Origin: G963663315 sp963665165
Lineage (GTDB): Bacteria > Pseudomonadota > Gammaproteobacteria > Arenicellales > Poriferihabitantaceae
Direction of reading: 5' to 3'
Length of the DNA: 64,000 nt
Assembly (NCBI GenBank): GCA_963665165.1
Contig: OY761989.1
Span: forward strand, 930,001 to 994,000
Shown in pieces: positions 1 to 8,261 of the stretch. Numbering within the stretch: position 1 is the stretch's first letter; every line of letters begins with the position of its first letter. The notes below the pieces were generated by a model. The model searched no databases and had not been told where the DNA came from. It saw only the letters and a list, made by a program, of their open reading frames with translations. The position numbers and the translations under genes were made by a program.

Positions 1-764
1 TCGAAACTGCCGACATTGATATGACCGTTTTTGAAACCGCTGTTCTTGCGCGCAAAGTAGGCGTCGTTAAACCCGGTGATCCGGTTATGGTAATGCAGGA
101 AGTCATGATAGAACTCGCAGTTGGTGTCATGCCACAACTTGTAATTGCAGGGGATGATCGCCTTGTGATAGTGAAACACTTCCAGCGGCTCCTCGTTGAG
201 TGACGGCGCCAGGCAATCGAGAGAACCGGCTGCGAATTCCTCGACAGTCATGCCGATGTCGTCATCCAGGCTGACCCATACGAATCCGCCGAACCAGACT
301 TCGCACTTGAGTTCCCGCAAGCCGACGTCCGCGGTGCACAGGCGGTCCTGGTAACCTTCTTCCCGGCGTGTGATATTGACGCACCGGCCCTTCATGTCGA
401 ATTGCCAGGCGTGGAACATGCAGGTCATGGTTTTCGGCGTGCCCGACGGGGTGCCACGCTTGAAGCTGCCTGCCGGACGCCGCTCGATCATGTTGCCGCG
501 ATGAGGGCAGACATTCAGAAAGGCGCGAACCTTGAGGTCCTTGCCGCGCACCACGATCACCGGCTCCCTGGCGATGGTCATGGTGCGAAAGTCGTAGGCA
601 TTATTCAGTTCGGACTCATGGCAGACCGGAATCCAGGTTTTTTTCCAGATCTTTTCCAGTTCTTCCTCGAAGATGTGGTGGTCGGAATAGATTCTGCTGT
701 CCACCCATTCACCGGGTTGCAGGTTCGGGGTCGCGGTCCATTGAGCATGATTTCTTGATGACAT
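1..764 (-). CDS. Rieske-type ring-hydroxylating oxygenase, large subunit (C-terminus outside window)
   Basis: This is the N-terminal 254 residues of a Rieske non-haem iron oxygenase, which would activate O2 to hydroxylate or demethylate a small organic substrate. Visible are the [2Fe-2S] ligands C86-x-H88 and C115-x-x-H118, and the start of the mononuclear iron site around residues 210-227, where two histidines sit in CEFYHDFLHYHN. The gap between the two cluster pairs is 26 residues, longer than the usual 15-17. The ATG at 764 is preceded by an AGGAG ribosome site. It lies 51 nt downstream of the PanB-like gene, so the two probably share a transcript. The substrate cannot be read from the sequence. 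Confidence 0.85.
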   Translation of the reverse strand, partial: MSSRNHAQWTATPNLQPGEWVDSRIYSDHHIFEEELEKIWKKTWIPVCHESELNNAYDFRTMTIAREPVIVVRGKDLKVRAFLNVCPHRGNMIERRPAGSFKRGTPSGTPKTMTCMFHAWQFDMKGRCVNITRREEGYQDRLCTADVGLRELKCEVWFGGFVWVSLDDDIGMTVEEFAAGSLDCLAPSLNEEPLEVFHYHKAIIPCNYKLWHDTNCEFYHDFLHYHNRITGFNDAYFARKNSGFKNGHINVGSF

Positions 765-815
765 GATTATGGTCTCCTGTATTGACGGGTAGGATTTTGA
801 TTGCATGAGGCCGGG

Positions 816-1715
816 TTAGCGGGATCGGGCAGTCTGTTTCAGCATCGATTCCCAGTTGACCTGTTGCGCGAACTTTTCCAGTTCTTCAGGCTTCATGTAG
901 ATAGTATGTTCCGGGCCAGGGTAGACACGCTCCCTGACTTCGTCCCGGTAGCGGATAAACACGTCTTCCATGATCGGAATCAGATCGGTGTAGATTTTCG
1001 AGTGCCTCGGCACATGTTCCTCATACAGATGGAACAGGTCGGACGTAATGATATGTACGCCGTGCGCCTTGTTGCCAGCGCCCAGGCTGATGACCGGTAC
1101 GGGAAGCGTTTCCGTCAGATACTGGCACACTTCCTCCGAGGTGACTTCGCACATGACCGAGAAACAGCCGGCGTCCACCATGGCCCAGGCGTCATCGACC
1201 AGCTCTTTCGCCCGGTCGGCGGTTTTCCCCTGCGCGAAGAAGCCGCCCAGTTGCGGCATCCGCATCGGCGTAATGCCGATGTGGCCCTGAACCGGAATGC
1301 CGGCCTTCACGATCGCCTCGATATTTTTGGCGTGATGCTGGTTGCCTTCGCATTTCATCACCTCGGCATTGGCCTCGGAAACGAACCGGCCCGCGTTTTC
1401 AACCGCCTGGTCCGGAGAGACATGAAAGCTCCAGTAGGGCATATCGACCATCCGCAGACCATACTGGCTGCCACGGTCGATCGCTTTCGCCATCATCATG
1501 ACTTCATCGAAAGTCACCGTGACGGTCGACTTGTGTCCGAACAGGATCATTCCGCCGGTATCGGACACGCATAGAATGTCGATTCCCAGGCGATCCGCGA
1601 TGACTGCGCTGCGGTAATCATAGATTGCCATTTGCACGATCTGGTCATCTTCGCGCATCTTTCGTTGCAGGTCTCTGATCGTGACCTTTTTTCTCCGCTT
1701 GGCCGCTTCCGCCAT
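816..1715 (-). CDS. PanB-like ketopantoate hydroxymethyltransferase family protein
   Basis: This 299-residue protein belongs to the PanB branch of the phosphoenolpyruvate/isocitrate-lyase superfamily (TIM barrel, Mg-dependent aldol chemistry on 2-oxo acids). PanB-type active-site residues are in place: S51-D52, D91 in VDMPYWS, K121 and E123 in MKCEG, and E190 in MCEV. It is divergent from housekeeping PanB, has no panC nearby and sits upstream of a Rieske oxygenase, so a catabolic aldolase or lyase role is more likely than pantothenate synthesis. That role is inference. A GGGAG ribosome site precedes the ATG at 1715. Confidence 0.7.
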   Translation of the reverse strand: MAEAAKRRKKVTIRDLQRKMREDDQIVQMAIYDYRSAVIADRLGIDILCVSDTGGMILFGHKSTVTVTFDEVMMMAKAIDRGSQYGLRMVDMPYWSFHVSPDQAVENAGRFVSEANAEVMKCEGNQHHAKNIEAIVKAGIPVQGHIGITPMRMPQLGGFFAQGKTADRAKELVDDAWAMVDAGCFSVMCEVTSEEVCQYLTETLPVPVISLGAGNKAHGVHIITSDLFHLYEEHVPRHSKIYTDLIPIMEDVFIRYRDEVRERVYPGPEHTIYMKPEELEKFAQQVNWESMLKQTARSR

Positions 1716-1786
1716 TATCGTCTCCCGGTGGTTTAATTTGTGTTATAAAAATTTATTGGGCATGCAACACGCCATTGAATAGGTAA

Positions 1787-1816
1787 AATATAGTCAGGCG
1801 GTGATTTGAGTGTCAA
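1787..1816 (-). promoter_or_regulatory. Sigma-70-type promoter for the PanB-like/Rieske operon
   Basis: Read on the minus strand, TTGACA (1811-1816) and TATATT (1787-1792) are separated by 18 bp, 72 nt upstream of the PanB-like start codon. The surrounding 1740-1860 stretch is clearly AT-richer than its neighbours. Confidence 0.6.
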
Positions 1817-1949
1817 AGAGGTTTTTCTTATGAATTGATAGTTTATACCTTAATTTAGTCATAAAAACCACTTGCCCATCTATTGCTCCCTGCGCGTTCG
1901 CGCGTTTTTCTCCTGGCAATGGACGGTCCCCGGCCCGACCGGGGCGTTG

Positions 1950-2699
1950 TCAGGACCCCGCTATCCTGAACAGAATGAACAGGCCGACCAGAACCATCAG
2001 TATCGAGACGCCTTTTTTCAGATAGTCGGCGGGTACGGCATGAGCGAGGCTGGCGCCGACCACCGATCCGCACGCCAGCGCCAGCGCCAGGGCGGCGCTC
2101 AGCCCGAGGTCGATATGCCCGTACAGGGCGTTTCCGAGAGTGGCCGACAGCGCAATCGGGATCTGGATCACCTGGGACAAGCCGATTGCGATCAATACCG
2201 GCACCCGCAGCCAGATCAGGACAGGCACCAGCAGCAATGGTCCGCCGGTTCCGGTCAGCGCCGAACCGACGCCGGTGGCGAAGCCGATCGCCAGCAGGCG
2301 GTTGCCAGGCGCCGCCGGTTCATATCCGTTTTCTGGCTGCCTGCCGGCAAGGGTGTGAATGCCGGAAAAAAGAATCAGCAGGGCGATTCCGGCCTCAAGC
2401 GCAAGGGCCGGGACAAAGGGCAGCAAAAAGGCGCCGAGAAAAGCGCCCGGCAGGGCCCCCAGGCAGACCCGGGTCACCATGCTGCGGTCAATCGTACCGT
2501 GCCGCGCATAGATGACGGCTCCCACCGTGCCGGTCACGATATAACTCAGGTTGCAGGCCGGTATGGCGATGTGGATCGCCACATCCCCGAGATACTTCAG
2601 CGCGGGTACCAGTAAAACTCCGCCGATACCGACATGGCCGATCAGTATGCCGATGATGACGATGATGATGGTGAGTGACAGGCTGAGCGGGAAAAACAT
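1950..2699 (-). CDS. TauE/SafE family membrane permease
   Basis: A 249-residue, very hydrophobic protein with about eight predicted membrane segments and an internal repeat of the type seen in TauE/SafE exporters: an N-terminal half with GHVGIGGVLLVP and a C-terminal half with ATGVGSALTGTGGPLLLVP. Family members move sulfite, sulfoacetate or other small organic anions across the inner membrane. It is divergent from the LysR gene at 2832, sharing a 132-bp regulatory region, so LysR probably controls it. In this neighbourhood the cargo may be an organic acid from phosphonate or Rieske catabolism, but nothing in the sequence fixes it. Confidence 0.8.
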   Translation of the reverse strand: MFFPLSLSLTIIIVIIGILIGHVGIGGVLLVPALKYLGDVAIHIAIPACNLSYIVTGTVGAVIYARHGTIDRSMVTRVCLGALPGAFLGAFLLPFVPALALEAGIALLILFSGIHTLAGRQPENGYEPAAPGNRLLAIGFATGVGSALTGTGGPLLLVPVLIWLRVPVLIAIGLSQVIQIPIALSATLGNALYGHIDLGLSAALALALACGSVVGASLAHAVPADYLKKGVSILMVLVGLFILFRIAGS

Positions 2700-2831
2700 G
2701 TTGGTTGGCCGGGTGGGTTATCTGCACAATCCAGCGACGGATCATGCCAAAGTTTGCGATTCGATGATAGACTAGCGGGCAGGCCTTCATAAGAACTCTT
2801 TGCCATGCCCTGTGTAAACCGGTAATCCGCG

Positions 2832-3767
2832 TTGTTCCTCAGACAGTTTCAATATCTGGTCGCACTGGAACAGGAAGGCCACTTTGGCCGCGCTGCGGAC
2901 AAATGCCACGTTTCCCAGCCCAGTCTGTCCAGCGCACTGAAAAGCCTGGAGGAAGAACTGGGCATCCCGATCATTCTCAGGCAGCACAAATTCCAGGGCT
3001 TTACCGAAGAAGGCAAGCGTGTGGTCAGTTGGGCAAAGCGTTTGCTGGCGGACCGGTCAGCGATGCTGGAAGAACTGGCTATCATGCAGAAAGACCTGCA
3101 TGGCCGGCTCAGAATCGGCGCCACCCCGATGAGTTCACCCCTGTTTCCGACCGTCAGCCAGTTGTTCCAGAAGCGCCATCCGGGCCTGCAGATCGACATT
3201 CAGTTCATGGCGCTGGACCGGCTGGTACTGGGGCTGACCAATTTTGTAATTGATGTCGGCATTACCTACCTGGACGATCCCGAGCTGGACCGTTTTGTCG
3301 CCTTGCCCTTGTATGAAGAGCCCCTCTACCTGCTGCTTCCCGACAATGACTGGCTGGATGACCGTTCCACCATTTCATGGCAGGAGGCGGCTACGCTGCC
3401 ACTGTGCCTGCTTTCCAAATCGACCCGTGAACGACGGGTGATGGATGAAGCCTTCACCAGTGTCGGCTGTCAGCCGACCCCGATCCTGGAATCCAATTCC
3501 ATTTTCCAGCTTGCCTTCCATGCGATGGCGGGGGATCTGGCCACCATTGTACCGAAACGCTTCGCGCACCTGCCCAACACGCGGCAGAAAATGCTGGTCA
3601 ATCCAAGTGTGGTACAGACTCTCGGCCTGATCTGGGTTTACGGCCATCCGGTTTTGCCGATGGCCAGAGCGACCAGCACGCTGTTGCGCGAAGCGCTGGA
3701 ATCCGGCCTGCTGGAAGAATTCAGCCTGGTCGGCAACAAGGGCGATTCCCCTTCAAGGGAGGAGTGA
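2832..3767 (+). CDS. LysR-type transcriptional regulator
   Basis: A 311-residue LysR regulator. The N-terminal winged helix-turn-helix is recognisable (GHFGRAADKCHVSQPSLSSA, then LEEELG), followed by a periplasmic-binding-like effector domain from about residue 90. The start is TTG at 2832, since the LysR fold begins immediately (FLRQFQYLVALEQEGHFGRAA). It is divergent from the TauE/SafE gene and converges on phnY with only 14 bp between. LysR regulators are known beside phosphonoacetate hydrolase genes (phnR in Pseudomonas fluorescens 23F), so control of phnA/phnY is also possible. The effector is unknown. Confidence 0.88.
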   Translation: MFLRQFQYLVALEQEGHFGRAADKCHVSQPSLSSALKSLEEELGIPIILRQHKFQGFTEEGKRVVSWAKRLLADRSAMLEELAIMQKDLHGRLRIGATPMSSPLFPTVSQLFQKRHPGLQIDIQFMALDRLVLGLTNFVIDVGITYLDDPELDRFVALPLYEEPLYLLLPDNDWLDDRSTISWQEAATLPLCLLSKSTRERRVMDEAFTSVGCQPTPILESNSIFQLAFHAMAGDLATIVPKRFAHLPNTRQKMLVNPSVVQTLGLIWVYGHPVLPMARATSTLLREALESGLLEEFSLVGNKGDSPSREE

Positions 3768-3781
3768 GGCCAGCGGCCCGC

Positions 3782-5221
3782 TTATCCCCAGGGCAGTGAG
3801 AAGGTTTTGACGGTGGTGTAGCTCTTCATGGCTTCGATCACCCCTTCCTTGTAGCCGAGGCCGGAGTCCTTGATGCCGCCGAATGGCGACATTTCGGTGC
3901 GGTATCCGGGCACTTCGCGGATGTTGACGGTGCCGGTCACCAGTTCATTGACGAATCGGTTGATGTATTCGAGGTTGTTGGTGCAGACCCCGCTGGAAAG
4001 TCCGAATGCCGTCGAGTTGGCAACCTGGATGGCATGCTCGATACCGGCCACCCGGATGATCGGAATCGGCGGACCGAAGGTTTCCTCGCGCACCAGTTCA
4101 CAATCGAACGGAACGTGGTCGAGTACCGTGGGCGAATAGACCGCGCCCTGGCGGTCGTTGCCGTACAACAGCCGGGCGCCCTTGCCGATGGCGTCGTTCA
4201 CCCGCGCCTGGAACAGGATTGCCGCCTGTTCGGTGATCACGGCGCCGACATCGGTATCGGGGTCCATCGGGTCCCCGTACTTGAGTCGCGCGGCCTTTTC
4301 GGCCACCCGCCCCGCAAACTCATCGGCAATCGACTCGACCGCCAATATACGCTTTACCGCGGTACATCGCTGCCCGGAATTGCGGGTGGCTCCCTGCACC
4401 GCCATTTCCGCCGCCTCATCCAGGTCCGCATCCTCCATTACGATCAACGGCGAATTACCACCGAGTTCCAGTACCGTGCGCTTGTAGCCGGCGGTCGCGG
4501 CGATATATTTACCGACAGGAACACTGCCTGTGAAGGTGATCAGGTCGATATGCGGGTTGGTGATCATTTCGTCACCGATATCGTCGGGCAGCCCGGTCAC
4601 GACAGACAGCATCGGCGGCGGCAACCCCGCCTCGAACAGTACCTCCGCCAGCGCCAGCGCGGTCAGCGGGGTCAGTTCGGTGGGTTTGGCCACCATACAG
4701 TTATTGGTCGCAATCGCCGGAGCGATCTTGTGGGAAATCATATTCAGCGGATGATTGAAAGGCGTGATTGCCGAGATCGCGGTCAATGGTTCACGCTGGG
4801 TGAAAATCTTTCTTTTCTTGCCGTGTGGGGTCAGGTCGCAGGAAAAAATTTCGCCGTCATCGAGAATACACAACTGGCTGGTGAGGTTGAAAACGTCGCA
4901 GGCGCGCCCGACTTCATACAGGCTGTCCTTTTTTGACAGGCCGCATTCGGCGGTGATCAGATCCGAGAACCGATCCTTTTCCGTAGCCAGGGATTGTGCG
5001 GTTTTCGACAGGACCTGCTGGCGCTGGTAGCGGCTCAGTTGCGGTCGGTAACCGGCCGCCGCCGCAAACGCGTCCGCCACCTGTTTGCGGCTGGCGCGCG
5101 GAACCGTGCCCGCCACTTCATTGGTAAAAGGGTTGATGACTTCAATGGATTTACCCGTATCCCCATCCACCTGCGTTCCCGCAATACACATTTTCCAATG
5201 GTTGGCGGCGGAGGTTTTCAT
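3782..5221 (-). CDS. phnY: Phosphonoacetaldehyde dehydrogenase
   Basis: A 479-residue NAD(P)-dependent aldehyde dehydrogenase. Catalytic motifs are the glutamate in LELGGNSPL and the nucleophilic cysteine in NSGQRCTAVKR. The latter form is typical of the phosphonoacetaldehyde/glyceraldehyde-3-phosphate dehydrogenase branch. PhnY oxidises phosphonoacetaldehyde to phosphonoacetate, the substrate of the enzyme encoded 41 nt upstream (PhnA), which supports the assignment. An AGGAG ribosome site precedes the ATG at 5221. No AEP transaminase (phnW) is present in the window. Substrate specificity rests mainly on context. Confidence 0.82.
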   Translation of the reverse strand: MKTSAANHWKMCIAGTQVDGDTGKSIEVINPFTNEVAGTVPRASRKQVADAFAAAAGYRPQLSRYQRQQVLSKTAQSLATEKDRFSDLITAECGLSKKDSLYEVGRACDVFNLTSQLCILDDGEIFSCDLTPHGKKRKIFTQREPLTAISAITPFNHPLNMISHKIAPAIATNNCMVAKPTELTPLTALALAEVLFEAGLPPPMLSVVTGLPDDIGDEMITNPHIDLITFTGSVPVGKYIAATAGYKRTVLELGGNSPLIVMEDADLDEAAEMAVQGATRNSGQRCTAVKRILAVESIADEFAGRVAEKAARLKYGDPMDPDTDVGAVITEQAAILFQARVNDAIGKGARLLYGNDRQGAVYSPTVLDHVPFDCELVREETFGPPIPIIRVAGIEHAIQVANSTAFGLSSGVCTNNLEYINRFVNELVTGTVNIREVPGYRTEMSPFGGIKDSGLGYKEGVIEAMKSYTTVKTFSLPWG

Positions 5222-5262
5222 CAGGATTCTCCTGTTCGGGCAAGAGGGCGGAACCCGCCCCG

Positions 5263-6582
5263 CTAGGCGGCAAGGCGGTTGAGGACGATGTCGAACACAT
5301 CGAAATTCCGCAGTCGATCCAGCCGGCCCGGGTCCAGGGACGGTCCCGGCACACGGTTGAAAATCAATGGTACGGTCTGCTCGCTGATCCCCCCGTGCGA
5401 GCGCAACGGGACTTCCAGCCCCGAAAGATCGTGCCGGTCTGCGCTGGAGCCGATCACGGTATTCCGGTCCGACAGTACGATAATATCGCCCATGCGATCC
5501 GGGGCCAGCCCGAATCGCGCGCAGCCGTCCGCGTTGGCAAGCGCCAGCTCGATACCCTCGATCTCCAGGAGCCGGGAGGCGACCTCATCCAGCCGGGCGG
5601 TGTTTTCAAGATAAATGGTCGCAAAGGAACCGAGCGCGCCATGGTGGACCACATAGGGGTCGGTGATCGGCAGTATGACCCGGCCATTGCCCGCGCCCAG
5701 CAAACTGTCCACTTCGTCCTGCAGGTAGATGATATTCGGCTGGCCGGCGCTGTCGTGTTTGGCGTTCATGCCGTGATCCGCGGTCAGGCCGATGATCGCG
5801 CCCAGCTCATCCAGTTGGCTCCAGTAACTATCCATCATGGCATAGAAGCGGTTGGCGTCGGCGCTGCCGGGAGCGAATTTATGCTGAATGTAATCCGTTG
5901 TGGACAGATACATGATGTCCGGCCTGACCGATTCCATCAGTTTCACTCCGGCCCTGAAAATGAATTCCGAAAGCGCGGCGCTGTAGACCGAAGGCACATC
6001 CATACCTGCCATCTCGACCACATGGTCGATGCCGTTGCGGCAAAGGTCGGCCTCGTCGGATTTCTCCGACGAGAAACAGATCGCCGCATTGCCGTCACGG
6101 CTGCCGTCCAGACACAGGCCATTGCCAAGCAGCCGCCTGAGCTTGTCTTTCGCGGTGATGATGACGATTTTCGCGCCGGCGTCCTGGAATGCCTTGAACA
6201 GGGTTGGAGCGCGCAGTAATGCCGGATCATTCATCATGACCTCAGCCCCCGTCTCCCGGTCATAATAGAAGTTCCCGCAGATACCATGGACTTCCGGGAG
6301 GACTCCGGTGACGATGGACATGTTGTTCGGGTTGGTGAAGCTGGGTATCACGCAATCCGCCCGCAAATCCAGGCCGCGCCCATCGGCGTCCTGTCCGTCC
6401 GTCTCCTCCGGCTCATTCCGTTGACCGCCGATCAGTTGCGCCATCCAGGGCATGGCTCCCGCCCTGACCGCTTCGATGATATAGTCCGGTTCCGACCCGT
6501 CGACACAGACGACCACGACGGGTTGTTCCGGCCAGGCATATTCCCGGCCATTGACGGTAACGGCAGGTTTTCTGGATGGCAT
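5263..6582 (-). CDS. phnA: Phosphonoacetate hydrolase
   Basis: A 439-residue enzyme of the alkaline phosphatase superfamily that splits the C-P bond of phosphonoacetate into acetate and phosphate. The two-metal site is recognisable: aspartate in VCVDGSEPDY, nucleophilic threonine in PSFTNPNNMS, aspartate and histidine in TTDYIQHKF, Asp-His in TADHGM and histidine in RSHGG. It is the first gene of a phnA-phnY transcript. A TATAAT hexamer lies on the minus strand about 50 nt upstream without a convincing -35. The length and the PhnY partner separate it from generic nucleotide pyrophosphatases. Confidence 0.87.
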   Translation of the reverse strand: MPSRKPAVTVNGREYAWPEQPVVVVCVDGSEPDYIIEAVRAGAMPWMAQLIGGQRNEPEETDGQDADGRGLDLRADCVIPSFTNPNNMSIVTGVLPEVHGICGNFYYDRETGAEVMMNDPALLRAPTLFKAFQDAGAKIVIITAKDKLRRLLGNGLCLDGSRDGNAAICFSSEKSDEADLCRNGIDHVVEMAGMDVPSVYSAALSEFIFRAGVKLMESVRPDIMYLSTTDYIQHKFAPGSADANRFYAMMDSYWSQLDELGAIIGLTADHGMNAKHDSAGQPNIIYLQDEVDSLLGAGNGRVILPITDPYVVHHGALGSFATIYLENTARLDEVASRLLEIEGIELALANADGCARFGLAPDRMGDIIVLSDRNTVIGSSADRHDLSGLEVPLRSHGGISEQTVPLIFNRVPGPSLDPGRLDRLRNFDVFDIVLNRLAA

Positions 6583-6709
6583 CAGTCAGGCATGGGTGTG
6601 AGGATTTCCAAATTGATGCCGATTATACGATAATAACCCGTACATATCCTGATTTTTGTATCCCTGTAAATAACGATTCGTTTCACGAACCTGGTCATCC
6701 GGAATAATC

Positions 6710-7192
6710 ATGAAGTCCTGCCTTGTCCTTTCGCGCACCCTGTTCGCCGTAGCCTGTCTTGCAAGTTTCTGGTCGATTGCGTCAGCGCAGGTCCACCATC
6801 GAATCGTGGTCGAAAACGCGTGGGCGTTACCGTTGCCCGCTGTTGCGGTCCATGGCGCCTCGTATCTGACGATTCGCAATCACGGACAGGATGACGAGCA
6901 CGCCGATACCCTGGTCGGCGGCCGTTCACCGGTCGCGGAGCAGGTGGAAATCCACAAGATGATCCACAGTGAAGGGCAGATGAAAATGCAGCAAACAGAC
7001 CGTGTCGGGATTCCGGCGCAAGGCACGGTGGTATTCGAACCGGGCGCCACGCACATCATGCTGAAAGGTCTGGCCAAACCGTTGGTCGAAGGAGAAATGT
7101 TCCCGCTCACCCTGGAGTTCGAGAAAGCGGGAGAGGTCGATGTGATGGTGGTGATCGGCCTGGACCACGCCGTGCAAGAGCGCGCGCATTGA
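6710..7192 (+). CDS. Periplasmic copper chaperone, PCu(A)C family
   Basis: A 160-residue protein with an N-terminal signal peptide (hydrophobic stretch about residues 8-26, likely cleavage after ASA) and a PCu(A)C/DUF461 beta-sandwich. The Cu(I)-binding H-M...H-x-M pattern is seen as EIHKM, then GQMKM, then ATHIML. Family members deliver copper to the CuA site of cytochrome oxidase. No Sco or oxidase gene is adjacent. The next gene follows after 24 nt, but a shared function with the hydrolase is not evident. Confidence 0.85.
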   Translation: MKSCLVLSRTLFAVACLASFWSIASAQVHHRIVVENAWALPLPAVAVHGASYLTIRNHGQDDEHADTLVGGRSPVAEQVEIHKMIHSEGQMKMQQTDRVGIPAQGTVVFEPGATHIMLKGLAKPLVEGEMFPLTLEFEKAGEVDVMVVIGLDHAVQERAH

Positions 7193-7216
7193 CCTCCTCG
7201 CCAGGCGCCGGTATCG

Positions 7217-8230
7217 ATGAACCAGACTCCGATGCAGACGTTTACCATCGACAATCTTGAATTGCAGTACGGAGCCGCGCTGCGGCCAGCCAGACTGGTC
7301 TACAAGACCTACGGTGAATTGAACGCCGCCCGCGACAATGTGGTGGTGCTGCCGACATTCTATACTGGAACCCATATCCGCAACGAGGGTTTTTTCGGGC
7401 CGGGCCGGGCGATTGACCCCGAGCGGCATTTCGTTGTCTCGATCAACCTGTTCGGCAACGGTTATTCCTCCTCCCCGAGCAACACTCCGCCCCCGCATGA
7501 CGGTCCCCGCTTCCCGGTCGTCACGCTGTATGACAATGTGTATGCCCAGAACAGACTGCTTGAGGAATTGTTCGATATACAGCGAATCGCGCTGGTCACG
7601 GGCTGGTCGATGGCGGGTTGCCAGTCCTGGCAATGGGCAGCGCAGTACCCGCGCAAGGTGCGGGCGATTCTGCCGTTTTGCGGTTCCGCCAGGACATCGG
7701 TCCACAACCGGGTTTTCCTGGAGGGGGTGAAAGCCGCGTTGACCGCTGACCAGAACTTCAACCGGGGAGACTATTCGACGACGCCGGTCGCCGGGTTGAA
7801 AGCCTTTGCCCGTGTCTACGCCGGATGGGCGTTTTCCCAGTCTTTTTATCGGCAGGGGCTTTTCCGGCAGCTTGGTTTCGATACCGCCGAGGCGTTGCTG
7901 CAGGACTGGGAAGCGGACCACCTGGCCTGGGACGCCAACGACCTGTTGTGCAAGCTCGATACCTGGCAACGGGGCGATATCAGCGACAACCCGGCCTATA
8001 ACGGCGATTTCGAACGGGCCCTTTCGTCGGTCAGGGCAAGGACGATCATTATCGCCTGTGACCGCGACCTGTATTTCCGACCCGCTGACAACGAAATCGA
8101 GGCGGCCCATGTTGCTGGCGCCGAACTGAAGGTTTACCAATCCCCCTGGGGGCACTGTGTCGCTTCTCCCGGTAACGACCCCGGTTTTGCCGACTTCCTG
8201 GACGCCGCCATCCGCCGGTTGCTGGACTGA
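7217..8230 (+). CDS. MetX-like alpha/beta-hydrolase (homoserine O-acetyltransferase family)
   Basis: A 337-residue alpha/beta-hydrolase of the homoserine O-acetyltransferase (MetX) superfamily. The nucleophile elbow is GWSMAG, with aspartate in CDRDLYF and histidine in PWGHCVASPG completing the triad. Genuine MetX enzymes usually have a GGS-type elbow and a longer lid, so homoserine acetylation is doubtful. It is the first of a run of plus-strand genes ending in the methylmalonyl-CoA pathway, 31 nt before the mutase. An acyl-CoA or ester hydrolase role tied to propionyl-CoA supply is plausible but unproven. Confidence 0.7.
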   Translation: MNQTPMQTFTIDNLELQYGAALRPARLVYKTYGELNAARDNVVVLPTFYTGTHIRNEGFFGPGRAIDPERHFVVSINLFGNGYSSSPSNTPPPHDGPRFPVVTLYDNVYAQNRLLEELFDIQRIALVTGWSMAGCQSWQWAAQYPRKVRAILPFCGSARTSVHNRVFLEGVKAALTADQNFNRGDYSTTPVAGLKAFARVYAGWAFSQSFYRQGLFRQLGFDTAEALLQDWEADHLAWDANDLLCKLDTWQRGDISDNPAYNGDFERALSSVRARTIIIACDRDLYFRPADNEIEAAHVAGAELKVYQSPWGHCVASPGNDPGFADFLDAAIRRLLD

Positions 8231-8261
8231 TGGCCGCCCGGACCCTTTGCATGATTCCGCG

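Noticed and set aside
1860..1951. GC-rich hairpins as a terminator for the TauE/SafE gene
   Set aside because: CCCCGG/CCGGGG pairs well on either strand, but no T-tract follows on the minus strand where it would be needed.
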